Shown here: positions 24,201 to 29,737 of the stretch, piece after piece
How positions within the stretch are numbered: position 1 is the stretch's first letter
Layout of the letters: each line of letters starts with the position of its first letter
Origin: Actinernus sp. WN-2022
Taxonomy: Eukaryota; Cnidaria; Anthozoa; Actiniaria; Actinernidae
Direction: 5' to 3'
DNA: 64,000 nucleotides
Assembly (NCBI GenBank): GCA_030867875.1
Contig: JAOWCC010000936.1
Location: forward strand, 77,285,032-77,349,031
The notes under the pieces: model-generated
Seen by the model: the letters and a program-made list of their open reading frames with translations, nothing else
Database searches by the model: none
What the model was told of the DNA's origin: nothing
Program-made: the position numbers and the translations under genes

Positions 24201-27200
24201 CTTAGAAAATACTTGAACCGCCTCCCGGTTAGCTCAGTGGTTAAGCTCCGGTCTGTTGTGCGGGAGGTCGTGTTTTCAAACCCCGGCCGGACCAACACTC
24301 AGAGTCTTAAAATAACTGAGTAGAAGGTGCTGCCTTTACATAATCGAACAGTAAATGGTTAGACCTCGTCTTCTCGGATAAGGACGTTAAACCGCAGGAC
24401 TAAAGTAAAGAGAGGGCCACGTGTTAGATAACTGTTAGCCGGTTAACGTGTTTAAACCCTCTATAAATAAAGGTGACTTTACTTTTACTTTACTTAATCA
24501 ACAAATTTCAAGCAAAATATGAATCAAAGCATCAAATAATACAATATGAACAATATGAACAATACTTAACGAATAGACTCCATTCTGCCGTGCGTCTGTC
24601 TCCTATAGATGCACAGATGACGTCACAACGTGAAGAGAACAAAGAAGTGCGCCACGAGACGCGTAACTGTTGTTCTATTCACATGTTGGCGTCATCTGTG
24701 CATCTATAGGAGAACAGACGCACCGCAGAATGGGATTTGTTTTATATAATAACCGCAAACTAAAAACTATGAAAACGTCCCATCAAAAATGAGTTAAGAA
24801 AGTGGTTGCGCGCGCATATGACCCCATGTGTGTCCTCTAATAACACACGGCTCTTGACCAATCAGAGCGAATATGACGCATGTTAACACAAAAGGCGCCC
24901 TAGCAAGGAACACTCATTTTGTGTTAACATGACTCATCTTGTGTGGAATTCTCGATTTCCTCAGTTTAAAGCGCTGATAACTGATATTCTAGGTTTCAAT
25001 GATAGTAAAATGACACTTGCTTCCATTGATAGCCTTTCTATCCCATAATTTCCTTGTTTGAGATTTGGAGTTTTTCGAGATTTTCTACCTTATTACCTTT
25101 TTGCAGTTGATCAACTAAAAGTGACATTTTGGGGTATTTCTAATGCACAGGAGCGGCTAAAACGCAGTCGAGAGTTGTTCTATAGTAAAAGACGCTTCTT
25201 TTGCTGCAAAGCGCATTAAAATCCATCCGGCAAGATCTCGAGCAACGGCGGCCAGTTGAAACTGAAACGGTGCACAAATTGACGCATGTTAACACAAAAG
25301 GCGCCCTAGCAAGGAACACTCATTTTGTGTTAACATGACTCATATGCATATGAGTCCCGTTAACGCAAAAGGGACCTTAGAAAGGAAGACTCCTTTCGTG
25401 TGTTAATATGTCTCATCTTGTGTGTTCATTAGCGGAAGAGGTGGTAACTCACTTTCCAGTTATTAATTAAAGAGCACATGTCAGTTTCTGGCTTTCCTCG
25501 CTTTTCTATCCCATGATTTCTTTGTTTGAGATGTCGAGATTTGGCACCTGGTAAGAAAAAATGGCATTATCAGTAGGGAATTTCTGGTCAAACCCTTATC
25601 CATGCCCAGTGAGTGAAAATGAAGAGAACGTTCTTTTGCCATAAAGTGCATTGAAATCCATCAAAGCTCGAGAAGCGCTGCCACTTTAAAGTTTGGTCTG
25701 ATCAACTAAAAGTCGATTAAGGTATGCTGATCGCCGTGGGGAGCGAGTAGCAGCTGACGTTTCGAGCGCTACTGAGCCCCTTTTCAGAGCAAAAAAGGGG
25801 TTTGTGTTAAACAAATATGGACCTTAGAAAGGAAGACGCCTTTTGTATGTTTGTTTTTCATCAAGCCATAAAGGTCGGCACACACGAAGGGACATGTCCC
25901 GGGCACAAATCCCTTGTTGTGTTCAGACGAGGGGACGTGTTGCAGGGACATTGTGATTTTAACAGATGCCATCTTGAAATAGAGTTCGTAAGGGCTTGTG
26001 GGAAAGTAAAATGACGCTTTACGATTGGTTTATTTTCATTTTGTCCCAGGGACATGTTGCATGAACAGGTCACACGAGGGGACAATCACATTTTGTCCCC
26101 GGGACTTGTCCCCTCAATTCAAACCAGTTTGATTTGAAGGGACAAGTTCCGGGGACAAAATGTTGTTCCCGCGACAAGATGTTTCCTAGTTCAGACGAGG
26201 GGACAAGTTCCAGGGACTTATCCCTTCGTGTGTACCGACCTTAAATTGTTGTTTTACCCGAAACAAAAAAAATAACTACACATGCGTGACGTCATCACTT
26301 TTGTGTCGCGCGTAATCCCGGTAATTTATAGCTTGGTAAATAATAAACAGAATATTACATGGCAGTCTGGAGATTTCACCACTCTAAGGTAAATAGCGTA
26401 TCTCCGCGCGGCCATGTATAACATCTGCAAAGTGCTGCGCATGTTCAGTCAGCGGTAGAAATCGCGGGAGCAGCTATAAATTCTCCTAAATAACATCGCA
26501 ATAAAGACCGGGGGTTAAGCTACAAGGAGATTGCAATTAGATTCTTAAGTGCGGACGTATATCGGTGGACAACAACCGTTGTGCGTGTGTGGTGCGTGGG
26601 ACTGGGGATGGGATGGAGAATCAGAGAGGATTGCGCATGCGTGAATATCACCCGGGGGAATCACGCTCGCGTGCGTCATTTTAGTTGAATTTTCACTCGA
26701 AAGTACGAGCTTCGATGTTTAGGTGCTTATCATGAGCCCAGATAACCAGTCCCAAATTTAATTGACTAAACTAATAAAACTCTCAACTCTCGCACTTTTC
26801 ACTACTATTGCCAACAGGGACTCCCTTGACAAGCGACCAGTCCTCGACGTCCAAGAGGAAGTAAGTGTCGGGGACTCGGCCGAGTCCTTCGATGGCTCCG
26901 AGTGGACGAGCACCATAACAGGGATGCCTTCGGACCCAGTCTCCGATCCTGCGCCGATAGTGATCGCGCTACCTGGTAACAACACACCTGTACTTCAACC
27001 CGTCACAGGATCTTCACAGAAACCCTTCACGCGGCCATTGAACTCGGCCAATCAGTATGTGGGAAACACTGGTAACAATGATCGCTCCCCACTAACGAGG
27101 CTTAGGAACAAAAAGCTGTCCTTGGAATCAACAGATAGTTTATATGATCAGCCATATGCAAGTGTCGATGAGCTGGGGACGGGATTCTCCAGCTTCACAC

Positions 27201-28012
27201 CTCCCCCTCCTCCCGATTTCCGCACGGATGACACCCTCGCTGAGCCCGAACCCTCTCCGGTTGATCGACGGTCCTTTACGAACAAGCTCTACAAAGCTGT
27301 GAATGACAACTATGTGACGTTGAAAGACTTTATGAATCCTGAAGAAAAACACGCCGAACTTTCTGATCAGGGATTTTCAGAAACGGAAGTGAAAAGTGAT
27401 GGGATACCGGAAGTATATCCTCCTGCCCCACTAATTCCACCGGATGTGGAGGGTTTTGCGAATGAGGGCTATGACACTGATGAGGAGCTTGATAAATACC
27501 TAAAAACTGCAAGGGATTATGAGCCTGTTAAAGAGACCAAAGAACAAGAAGAAGCAGTACAAAGTCGAAGTGCAAGTACAGGATCACCTCGTAGCTCTAG
27601 CGCCAATTCATCGAAAAGCTCGCCAGTTGCTCGAGACGTTTATGGTGCAAGCTCTCTAGTTCATCGAGACGTTTCTGGTGCAAGCTCGCCAGTTCCTCGA
27701 GATGTTTCCGGTACAAACTCGCCAGTTACTCGAGACGTTTCCGGAACAAACTCGCCTGTCCCTCGAGACGTTTCCGGTGCAACCTCGCCAGTCCCTGGAG
27801 ATGTTTCCGGTACAAACTCGCCAAGAGCCCAAGGCACAGGCTCTCCACAAAGTACTTGTGCCAGTTCTCCTGCAGACTCAAATCGAGGATCACCAGAATC
27901 GGATTTGTATGCTAAAGTTGATTTTAAAAAGAAGAAAAAGAAGAAGAAACTCTCGTCTTCGGAGGGCAATCATGAGGCTGTGGTGGTCTATGACGAGAGG
28001 ACTAATTTGTAG
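225..28012 (+). CDS. Ig/FN3 transmembrane receptor, whole gene (18 coding exons)
   Basis: Joining 18 exons at GT-AG sites gives one open frame of 1743 codons with no frame conflict. Order: signal peptide (1-22), eight Ig domains (about 24-770), five FN3 domains (771-1250), Ser/Thr/Pro stalk (1251-1290), one hydrophobic helix (1294-1318) and a tail of about 425 residues. Such proteins sit in the plasma membrane and act in cell adhesion, guidance or recognition; the ligand cannot be read from sequence. Nearly all introns are phase 1, the usual pattern of shuffled Ig/FN3 modules. The 8+5 layout differs from DCC/neogenin (4+6), protogenin (4+5), Robo (5+3), contactin (6+4) and sidekick (6+13), so no orthologue name is given. 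UTRs were not resolved. It converges on the Notum-type gene. The gene model is well supported; its family assignment is open. Confidence 0.88.
1178..1456 (+). CDS. Receptor exon 2: Ig domain 1
   Basis: The acceptor is CTACACAG and the donor GTAAGT; both ends are phase 1. Ig hallmarks are LTLNC, INWKKD and DIGVFKC, giving the paired cysteines and core tryptophan of one domain. Confidence 0.85.
1668..1988 (+). CDS. Receptor exon 3: Ig domain 2
   Basis: The acceptor TCAACAG and donor GTAAGC bound the exon, with both ends in phase 1. Ig hallmarks are HFACV, VYWEKDG and AGFYSCVAV. Confidence 0.85.
2507..2788 (+). CDS. Receptor exon 4: Ig domain 3
   Basis: The acceptor is TTCACAG and the donor GTGAGT; both ends are phase 1. 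LKCIILG, VSWTFNE and GGYVCSGTN mark an I-set-like domain. Confidence 0.85.
3302..4078. repeat. Compound repeat: element end, 62-bp minisatellite, 80-bp spacer, small inverted-repeat element
   Basis: Bases 3350-3801 are about 7.5 copies of a 62-bp unit (core GACTCCCGCGTTACCTCCAA). They are followed by a spacer (about 3815-3890) and an inverted-repeat element at 3893-4078 with ends CGTATGAGTGGG. The same parts occur once more, inverted and with a single minisatellite unit, at 12897-13285. Confidence 0.88.
4138..4425 (+). CDS. Receptor exon 5: Ig domain 4
   Basis: A long pyrimidine tract ends in TTTTCAG, and the donor is GTAGGT; phase 1 at both ends. Hallmarks are SLRCEPP, ITWYKS and EGQYFCNGF. 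The upstream intron ends just after a small inverted-repeat element (3893-4078). Confidence 0.85.
4655..4885. mobile_element. Small inverted-repeat element, CGTATGAGTGGG family
   Basis: The left end GATTTCGTATGGGTGTGACA and right end CCCACTCATACGAGATCTGC are inverted copies around an interior rich in ACGGCACGGTTAC. A partial second right end follows. No coding capacity; a MITE of the same family as 3893-4078. Confidence 0.78.
5108..6032. mobile_element. Fold-back element with ~180-bp inverted ends
   Basis: Bases 5115-5295 recur inverted at 5850-6022, from GGGAGCCCAGGCT through ATTAAAGTTTACATACCACA to GGCTTGAAGGC or its complement. About 550 bp lie between them without a convincing gene. The ATG-rich open frames in the stems are by-products of the palindrome. 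Confidence 0.85.
6128..6214. repeat. Imperfect hairpin
   Basis: ATGGCGGCCATGTTGGTGTA is repeated inverted after a loop of about 45 bp. It could be a very short MITE or a structured RNA. Confidence 0.7.
6346..6419 (-). tRNA. tRNA-like sequence copy 1 (Thr-UGU-like)
   Basis: The A box TAGCTCAGTTGG and B box GGTTCGAGTCC are canonical, and acceptor, D and T stems form. The anticodon loop reads CATGTAA, which places TGT at the anticodon but an A at position 33 where U is nearly invariant. The top anticodon-stem pair is mismatched. A T6 run follows as a Pol III stop. It is probably a tRNA-derived repeat rather than a working tRNA. Confidence 0.55.
6602..6675 (-). tRNA. tRNA-like sequence copy 2
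   Basis: Same as copy 1, except that the D stem has GCCC instead of GCTC, which weakens pairing with GAGC. Confidence 0.5.
6858..6931 (-). tRNA. tRNA-like sequence copy 3
   Basis: It has the D-stem change of copy 2 plus one change in the T loop region (B box GGTTCAAGTCC). Confidence 0.48.
7998..8258 (+). CDS. Receptor exon 6: Ig domain 5
   Basis: The acceptor TTTTTTTCCAG and donor GTATGT give phase 1 ends. LLDCRATG, VAWLKE and GKYSCVATN are clear Ig signatures. Confidence 0.88.
8930..9172. repeat. Four imperfect ~60-bp tandem copies
   Basis: The motif ACAATCGCAAGTAACAGCCA followed by GAGAGCGCACGTACCATTGA recurs four times with small length changes, ending about 60 bp before receptor exon 7. 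Confidence 0.82.
9233..9502 (+). CDS. Receptor exon 7: Ig domain 6
   Basis: The acceptor is CGTTACCAG and the donor GTGACG; both ends are phase 1. FECTFQG, IDWYHN and EGTYVCKGRN mark the domain. The donor is weaker than most in this gene but keeps the frame. Confidence 0.85.
9535..9815. repeat. Degenerate CCCTAAAAA-type repeat ending in a C run
   Basis: Repeated CCCTAAAAAATAC-like words and a run of about 18 C residues. It resembles the CCCTAT-rich elements at 7640-7765, 11170-11573 and 54100-54715. Confidence 0.55.
10101..10613. mobile_element. Inverted-repeat element, ~75-bp ends
   Basis: TAATTGAAAAAGGTTG, AAAAAGTATAAATCATAA and ACCCAATGGTTTTCTGGGAA occur near 10112-10182 and inverted near 10540-10605. 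The interior of about 360 bp has no convincing gene. Confidence 0.82.
10875..11141 (+). CDS. Receptor exon 8: Ig domain 7
   Basis: The acceptor is CTGTTTCAG. The chosen donor, GTTGGT, is weak but keeps phase 1. A better-looking GTAAGC four bases downstream would break the frame with exon 9. Hallmarks are FQCSASG, VTWFKG and SGEYRCNVTN. Confidence 0.82.
11170..11573. repeat. CCCTAT-rich element with G/C-rich ends
   Basis: G-rich start and C-rich end bracket many ACCCTATT and ACCCTGTT words; GTATAGGGAGTACCC near the right end is shared with the 7640-7765 and 54700 repeats. Confidence 0.6.
12344..12616 (+). CDS. Receptor exon 9: Ig domain 8
   Basis: The acceptor TTGTCTTCAG and donor GTAAAC leave phase 1 ends. 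MTCTVSG, ITWYNG and GGTYACVVNN define this last Ig domain before the FN3 block. Confidence 0.87.
12897..13285. repeat. Inverted second copy of the compound repeat at 3302-4078
   Basis: An element of the CGTATGAGTGGG family (12897-13112), the spacer with CTGACATGACAGAAGTTTAA, and one 62-bp unit. It stops at the polypyrimidine tract of receptor exon 10. Confidence 0.86.
13291..13572 (+). CDS. Receptor exon 10: FN3 domain 1
   Basis: The acceptor is TTCTAAACAG and the donor GTAAGA; both ends are phase 1. VPPDPP opens a fibronectin type III domain, with VKLSWQQ, ITGYKVEK and YTFKLRARN as its strand motifs. The acceptor lies directly beside a repeat element that fills 12897-13285. Confidence 0.88.
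13729..15730. mobile_element. ~2-kb fold-back element with nested palindromes
   Basis: GAGGCCAGTTGTCTCA and GGTATCCCAAGCTCACTATG at the left recur inverted at 15556-15726, with a 120-bp gap in the right arm. Inside lie a long palindrome at 14037-14165 and a perfect hairpin at 15388-15464 (arms start TAGCCTGCGAATACAGCCGC). No transposase frame is seen. Confidence 0.75.
16132..17722. repeat. Satellite array, 55-bp then 52-bp units (~30 copies)
   Basis: The first units (16145-16380) are 55 bp with GGAACCGGCGGCACTC; the rest are 52 bp with GGGCACGGCACTGTTAATTT. Both share TTTACACGACAA and GGAGTGCCGATAATTTA. Located in receptor intron 10. Confidence 0.95.
17724..18564. repeat. 15-bp minisatellite with two unit types (~56 copies)
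   Basis: Units are CACACGTATCGCTCC or CACACGTATCGGTGC, in runs of each type. One unit is shortened near 18074, and isolated single-base changes occur. It starts exactly where the 52-bp array ends. Because 15 is a multiple of 3, five frames are open; none is a gene. Confidence 0.96.
18632..18932 (+). CDS. Receptor exon 11: FN3 domain 2
   Basis: The acceptor is TTAATTTCAG. The frame demands a phase 2 end at the donor GTGTAT, an exception to the phase 1 rule in this gene; the split codon rejoins as Thr. FN3 motifs are ISVTWSAP, WYKISYQ and YAVRVRAATG. Confidence 0.82.
18974..19195. repeat. Direct duplication of ~95 bp
   Basis: TTCCAGAATAAGAATATATG through TGGTTCAGGCACATTGTACA occurs at 18996-19070 and again, with few changes, at 19121-19190. 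Confidence 0.85.
19600..19720. repeat. Rearranged copy of the Penelope-terminal module
   Basis: GAAAACTAGTTTCG and GGGGAAGATAAACACTGG are inverted relative to the copy at 62041-62229, while CTGCTACTCG and CACGGCGGTTAGCATACC are in the same direction. The hammerhead core is absent. Confidence 0.6.
19866..19929 (+). CDS. Receptor exon 12: first third of FN3 domain 3 (64 bp)
   Basis: This short exon encodes VPPGDVRLTAL and SSSLEVSWK, the start of an FN3 domain. The acceptor is CACCCAG and the donor GTGAGG. It enters in phase 2 and leaves in phase 0. It is too small for ordinary ORF calling, but without it exon 13 would lack its first strands. Confidence 0.8.
19991..20245 (+). mobile_element. 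tRNA-derived SINE
   Basis: The head (19993-20071) has a perfect acceptor stem GGGAGCC/GGCTCCC and a B box GTTCGATTCCC. A body rich in CTTGCCCTGAGGGTC and TCTGGGTTCTCC follows, then an AT-rich tail. Confidence 0.72.
20325..20550 (+). CDS. Receptor exon 13: rest of FN3 domain 3
   Basis: The acceptor is TTGTCTCAG and the donor GTAAGC. The sequence continues from SWK into PVPVASANGIV, RYRVSYQ and YTISVQAVT, completing the domain begun in exon 12. Confidence 0.85.
20760..21056 (+). CDS. Receptor exon 14: FN3 domain 4
   Basis: A T-rich tract ends at ATGAAAG, and the donor is GTAATT; both ends are phase 1. PSGPPVNITL, ITGYKIYYK and YTEYAVYVSA are FN3 strand motifs. Confidence 0.86.
22091..22360 (+). 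CDS. Receptor exon 15: FN3 domain 5
   Basis: The acceptor TTATTTCAG and donor GTAAGT give phase 1 ends. VPGEVTDV, VIITWSPP, THYKVMFK and YTIWVVARTT define the last extracellular domain. Confidence 0.87.
22551..22778 (+). CDS. Receptor exon 16: stalk and transmembrane helix
   Basis: The exon runs from CGTTTTAG to a GTAAGT donor, phase 1. A Pro/Ser/Thr-rich, probably O-glycosylated stalk is followed by IIVLVCVSVIALVIIVMVVY, a single long hydrophobic helix. Basic residues after it (LRPRL) fit the inside-positive rule, placing the C-terminus in the cytoplasm. Confidence 0.87.
22995..23052 (+). CDS. Receptor exon 17: juxtamembrane segment (58 bp)
   Basis: A short exon from CCTAACCAG to donor GTAGGT. 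It encodes a basic stretch (RSKKRRQGA) just inside the membrane and ends in phase 2, which exon 18 matches. No other exon fits between the membrane exon and the tail. Confidence 0.72.
23307..23765. mobile_element. Inverted-repeat element with TTAA ends
   Basis: TTAAGGTGCCTC at the left and GAGGCACCTTAA at the right begin inverted arms of about 140 bp (AGATAGAAACCTCTATA near the arm tips). TTAA at both edges suggests insertion at TTAA sites, as in piggyBac or Kolobok families. Confidence 0.8.
24222..24500 (+). mobile_element. tRNA-derived SINE, second type
   Basis: The A box GGTTAGCTCAGTGGTTAAG and a weak B box (TTTTCAAACCCC) form the head. The body has CGGATAAGGACGTTAAACCG, and the tail is ACTTTACTTTTACTTTACTT. 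Confidence 0.75.
24577..24736. mobile_element. Short palindromic MITE
   Basis: ATTCTGCCGTGCGTCTGT and CTATAGATGCACAGATGACG recur inverted at the right end after a loop of about 65 bp. Confidence 0.8.
24877..25690. repeat. Diverged direct duplication (~400 bp each)
   Basis: GACGCATGTTAACACAAAAG, TATCCCATAATTTCCTTGTT and GCGCATTAAAATCCATC occur in the same order starting at 24877 and again at 25283, with moderate divergence. Confidence 0.72.
25694..25800 (-). repeat. Penelope-terminal module, degraded hammerhead
   Basis: The reverse strand reads GCGCTCGAAACGTCAGCTGC after CTGAAAAGGGG, so the CUGANGA core box is lost. GCGATCAGCATACCTTAATCG matches the 62-kb copy loosely. Confidence 0.6.
25869..26243. 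mobile_element. MITE with ends AAGGTCGGTACACACGAAGG
   Basis: The left end AAGGTCGGCACACACGAAGG and the inverted right end differ at one base. The interior is built from GGGACA/TGTCCC words. Confidence 0.82.
26818..28012 (+). CDS. Receptor exon 18: cytoplasmic tail and stop
   Basis: The acceptor is TTGCCAACAG, and the frame is open to a TAG at 28012. The tail is Ser/Pro-rich with no known folded domain. It has several Tyr-x-x-hydrophobic sites (YASV, YVTL, YEPV, YAKV), YxxP sites (YDQP, YPPA), a TPPPPPDF stretch that fits the Homer EVH1 pattern PPxxF, a block of about seven ten-residue repeats of the type RDVSGTNSPV, and a lysine run near the end. These suggest SH2/EVH1 docking; function is inferred only. 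Confidence 0.85.
27617..27832 (+). repeat. In-frame 30-bp coding minisatellite in receptor tail
   Basis: About seven units encode variants of RDVSGTNSPV. The units differ at a few bases (one has Tyr-Gly, one a Gly for Arg), so the array is older than a fresh duplication yet kept in frame. Each unit adds an SP phospho-site candidate. Confidence 0.85.
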
Positions 28013-29239
28013 TGCGGGATCTGTCACAGCAGTTAGTAAACACACGAGCATGCGCGAGAAAACCACTTCCGGTTGTTCAGTACAACATGCATGGTGGATC
28101 AACAGCGCGCTACTGAACCTTGCTTTGAAGATAACAAAATGAAACAAGTATACTTTACAAAGCAACGTTTTATCTTAGTCCTTTGCAAAATAGAGCTTAG
28201 GTTTCCAGTATTCATCTTACTTTAGCGATAGTCGAAGTCGGCAAAGTTAATATACTCTTTAAGGGACATGTTTTTGTATGAGCGACGCATGCGTAGCGGG
28301 CCGTTAGACCACTGTAATTTATGCAGGCGAATGTATCAATGGCCGTGATGATTAATATGCGTCTGGGAACGAATTTCAGTTTGAGAATATCGTCCATAGA
28401 TTTAAGTTATACCAGGAGAGTGCTTGCTAAGTGTATTCCGGATTTAACATTGAGAAATGTTAAATGTTGGAAAACACAGGCAAACGTTGGATTGTAATGT
28501 TGGACAAACGTGATCCAAACTCCAACCCAACATTCATCCAACAAAAAGGGTAGCTTGTCTTCCTTTCGCTCTTCTCTCCCCCTCCCCCTCCCCTCTAAGA
28601 GAACCTGTAAGCTCACTCAAACAGCCTGGTCCATTTAACGGAAAATCTATTTACCGTAAATAAATGTTTCCAAGAAGAACAACAGTTTAAGCAAAATCTA
28701 ATTACACCACAATACTAATATCCACTTCCTTAAATTCCTTAAGTGGATGATTGTCGTATCACGTGATCGATGCCGTCATAATTACATAAATTCATTTAAG
28801 TGAAATGTGGTTGCGACGATAACATGAATAGAAAGTAACCCTGCTAAAATATTCCTTTTCCACCAGTGGTTTAGAAAACATGACTATCATGTAAAGTCAA
28901 GGACATATTAAGAGTACAACAAGTCACGTGACCTGTGTTGCATATTTTCGCCTTAATAACTCGTCAACGAAACATTGTAGTCATCTTTTCTAAGCTGAAA
29001 TTGGTAAAAGGCTTTAACCTTAACCATATCCACTCATTATCCTCACTGTTCCTGTTTACTGATTTTCGTCGTCTAAGTCACGTGACAGATCACGTGACAC
29101 GTTTTACTGCACACAAACCACTTAAGGAAGTCAATAATGACGATATCTATTATCGTGAGAAACTTGGCGCAGTTACCGTACTCGGCTCTGCTCAAATTAG
29201 GAAAACAGTTTTACCCGAAATTTGATCCCAGAACCAGGC
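28013..29239. other. Receptor 3' flank, probable UTR
   Basis: No further coding exon is seen. AATAAA occurs at 28659-28664 and could serve polyadenylation. The rest is AT-rich with scattered repeat remnants around 28430-28520. Confidence 0.35.
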
Positions 29240-29580
29240 CTTAAGGGAAGAGGTCAAAACAATGGATTTCGAATGGGACCCAATATTGTCAGGGGAGGTG
29301 GTGAGTGGCGGGTAATACCCCCTACCCCTTTTTACTAGGGTGATTTTCTTGCGTTGTAAAATAGGGATACCTGGTTTTAATGCAGACACACGTTCTTCTC
29401 TGCCTGTAGAAACTAGAAATATAGTTACTTCTTCAATAAGTATTTTATTCAAGAAGATATCTGTGGTCAAAAATCTAGATTTTGCCAAAATAGGTGGTGG
29501 GTTCCGGGTACAACCCCCCTTCCATCAAAATTGGGTCCCGCCAGAGTACCATTGTTTTGACCTCTTCCCTAACATGCTTG
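29240..29580. mobile_element. ~330-bp repeat with ends GGGAAGAGGTCAAAACAATGG-like
   Basis: AGAGGTCAAAACAATGG at the left and CCATTGTTTTGACCTCTTCC at the right are inverted. A second copy, in the other orientation, is at 54235-54557 with the same interior (AAATCTAGATTTTGCCAAAA). Confidence 0.78.
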
Positions 29581-29737
29581 AGAGGGGTGCTAAATACCAA
29601 TAGCGTTGGCCGGCTATCTTGAACAACAATGTTCGAATGTTTAGCCTGAGATTACGCCGCATCGGCGCTATGAATAACGCGGATCAATCACGGTTTCTGG
29701 GAAATCCCCCCCCCCACCCCCCCCCAGTTCACCCTAA

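Noticed and set aside
27656..27969. Minus-strand open frames opposite the receptor tail
   Set aside because: They mirror the in-frame 30-bp repeats of the plus-strand exon, which has splice and domain support.
28659..28664. AATAAA as the definite receptor polyadenylation signal
   Set aside because: Such hexamers are common in AT-rich DNA; no downstream evidence fixes the transcript end.
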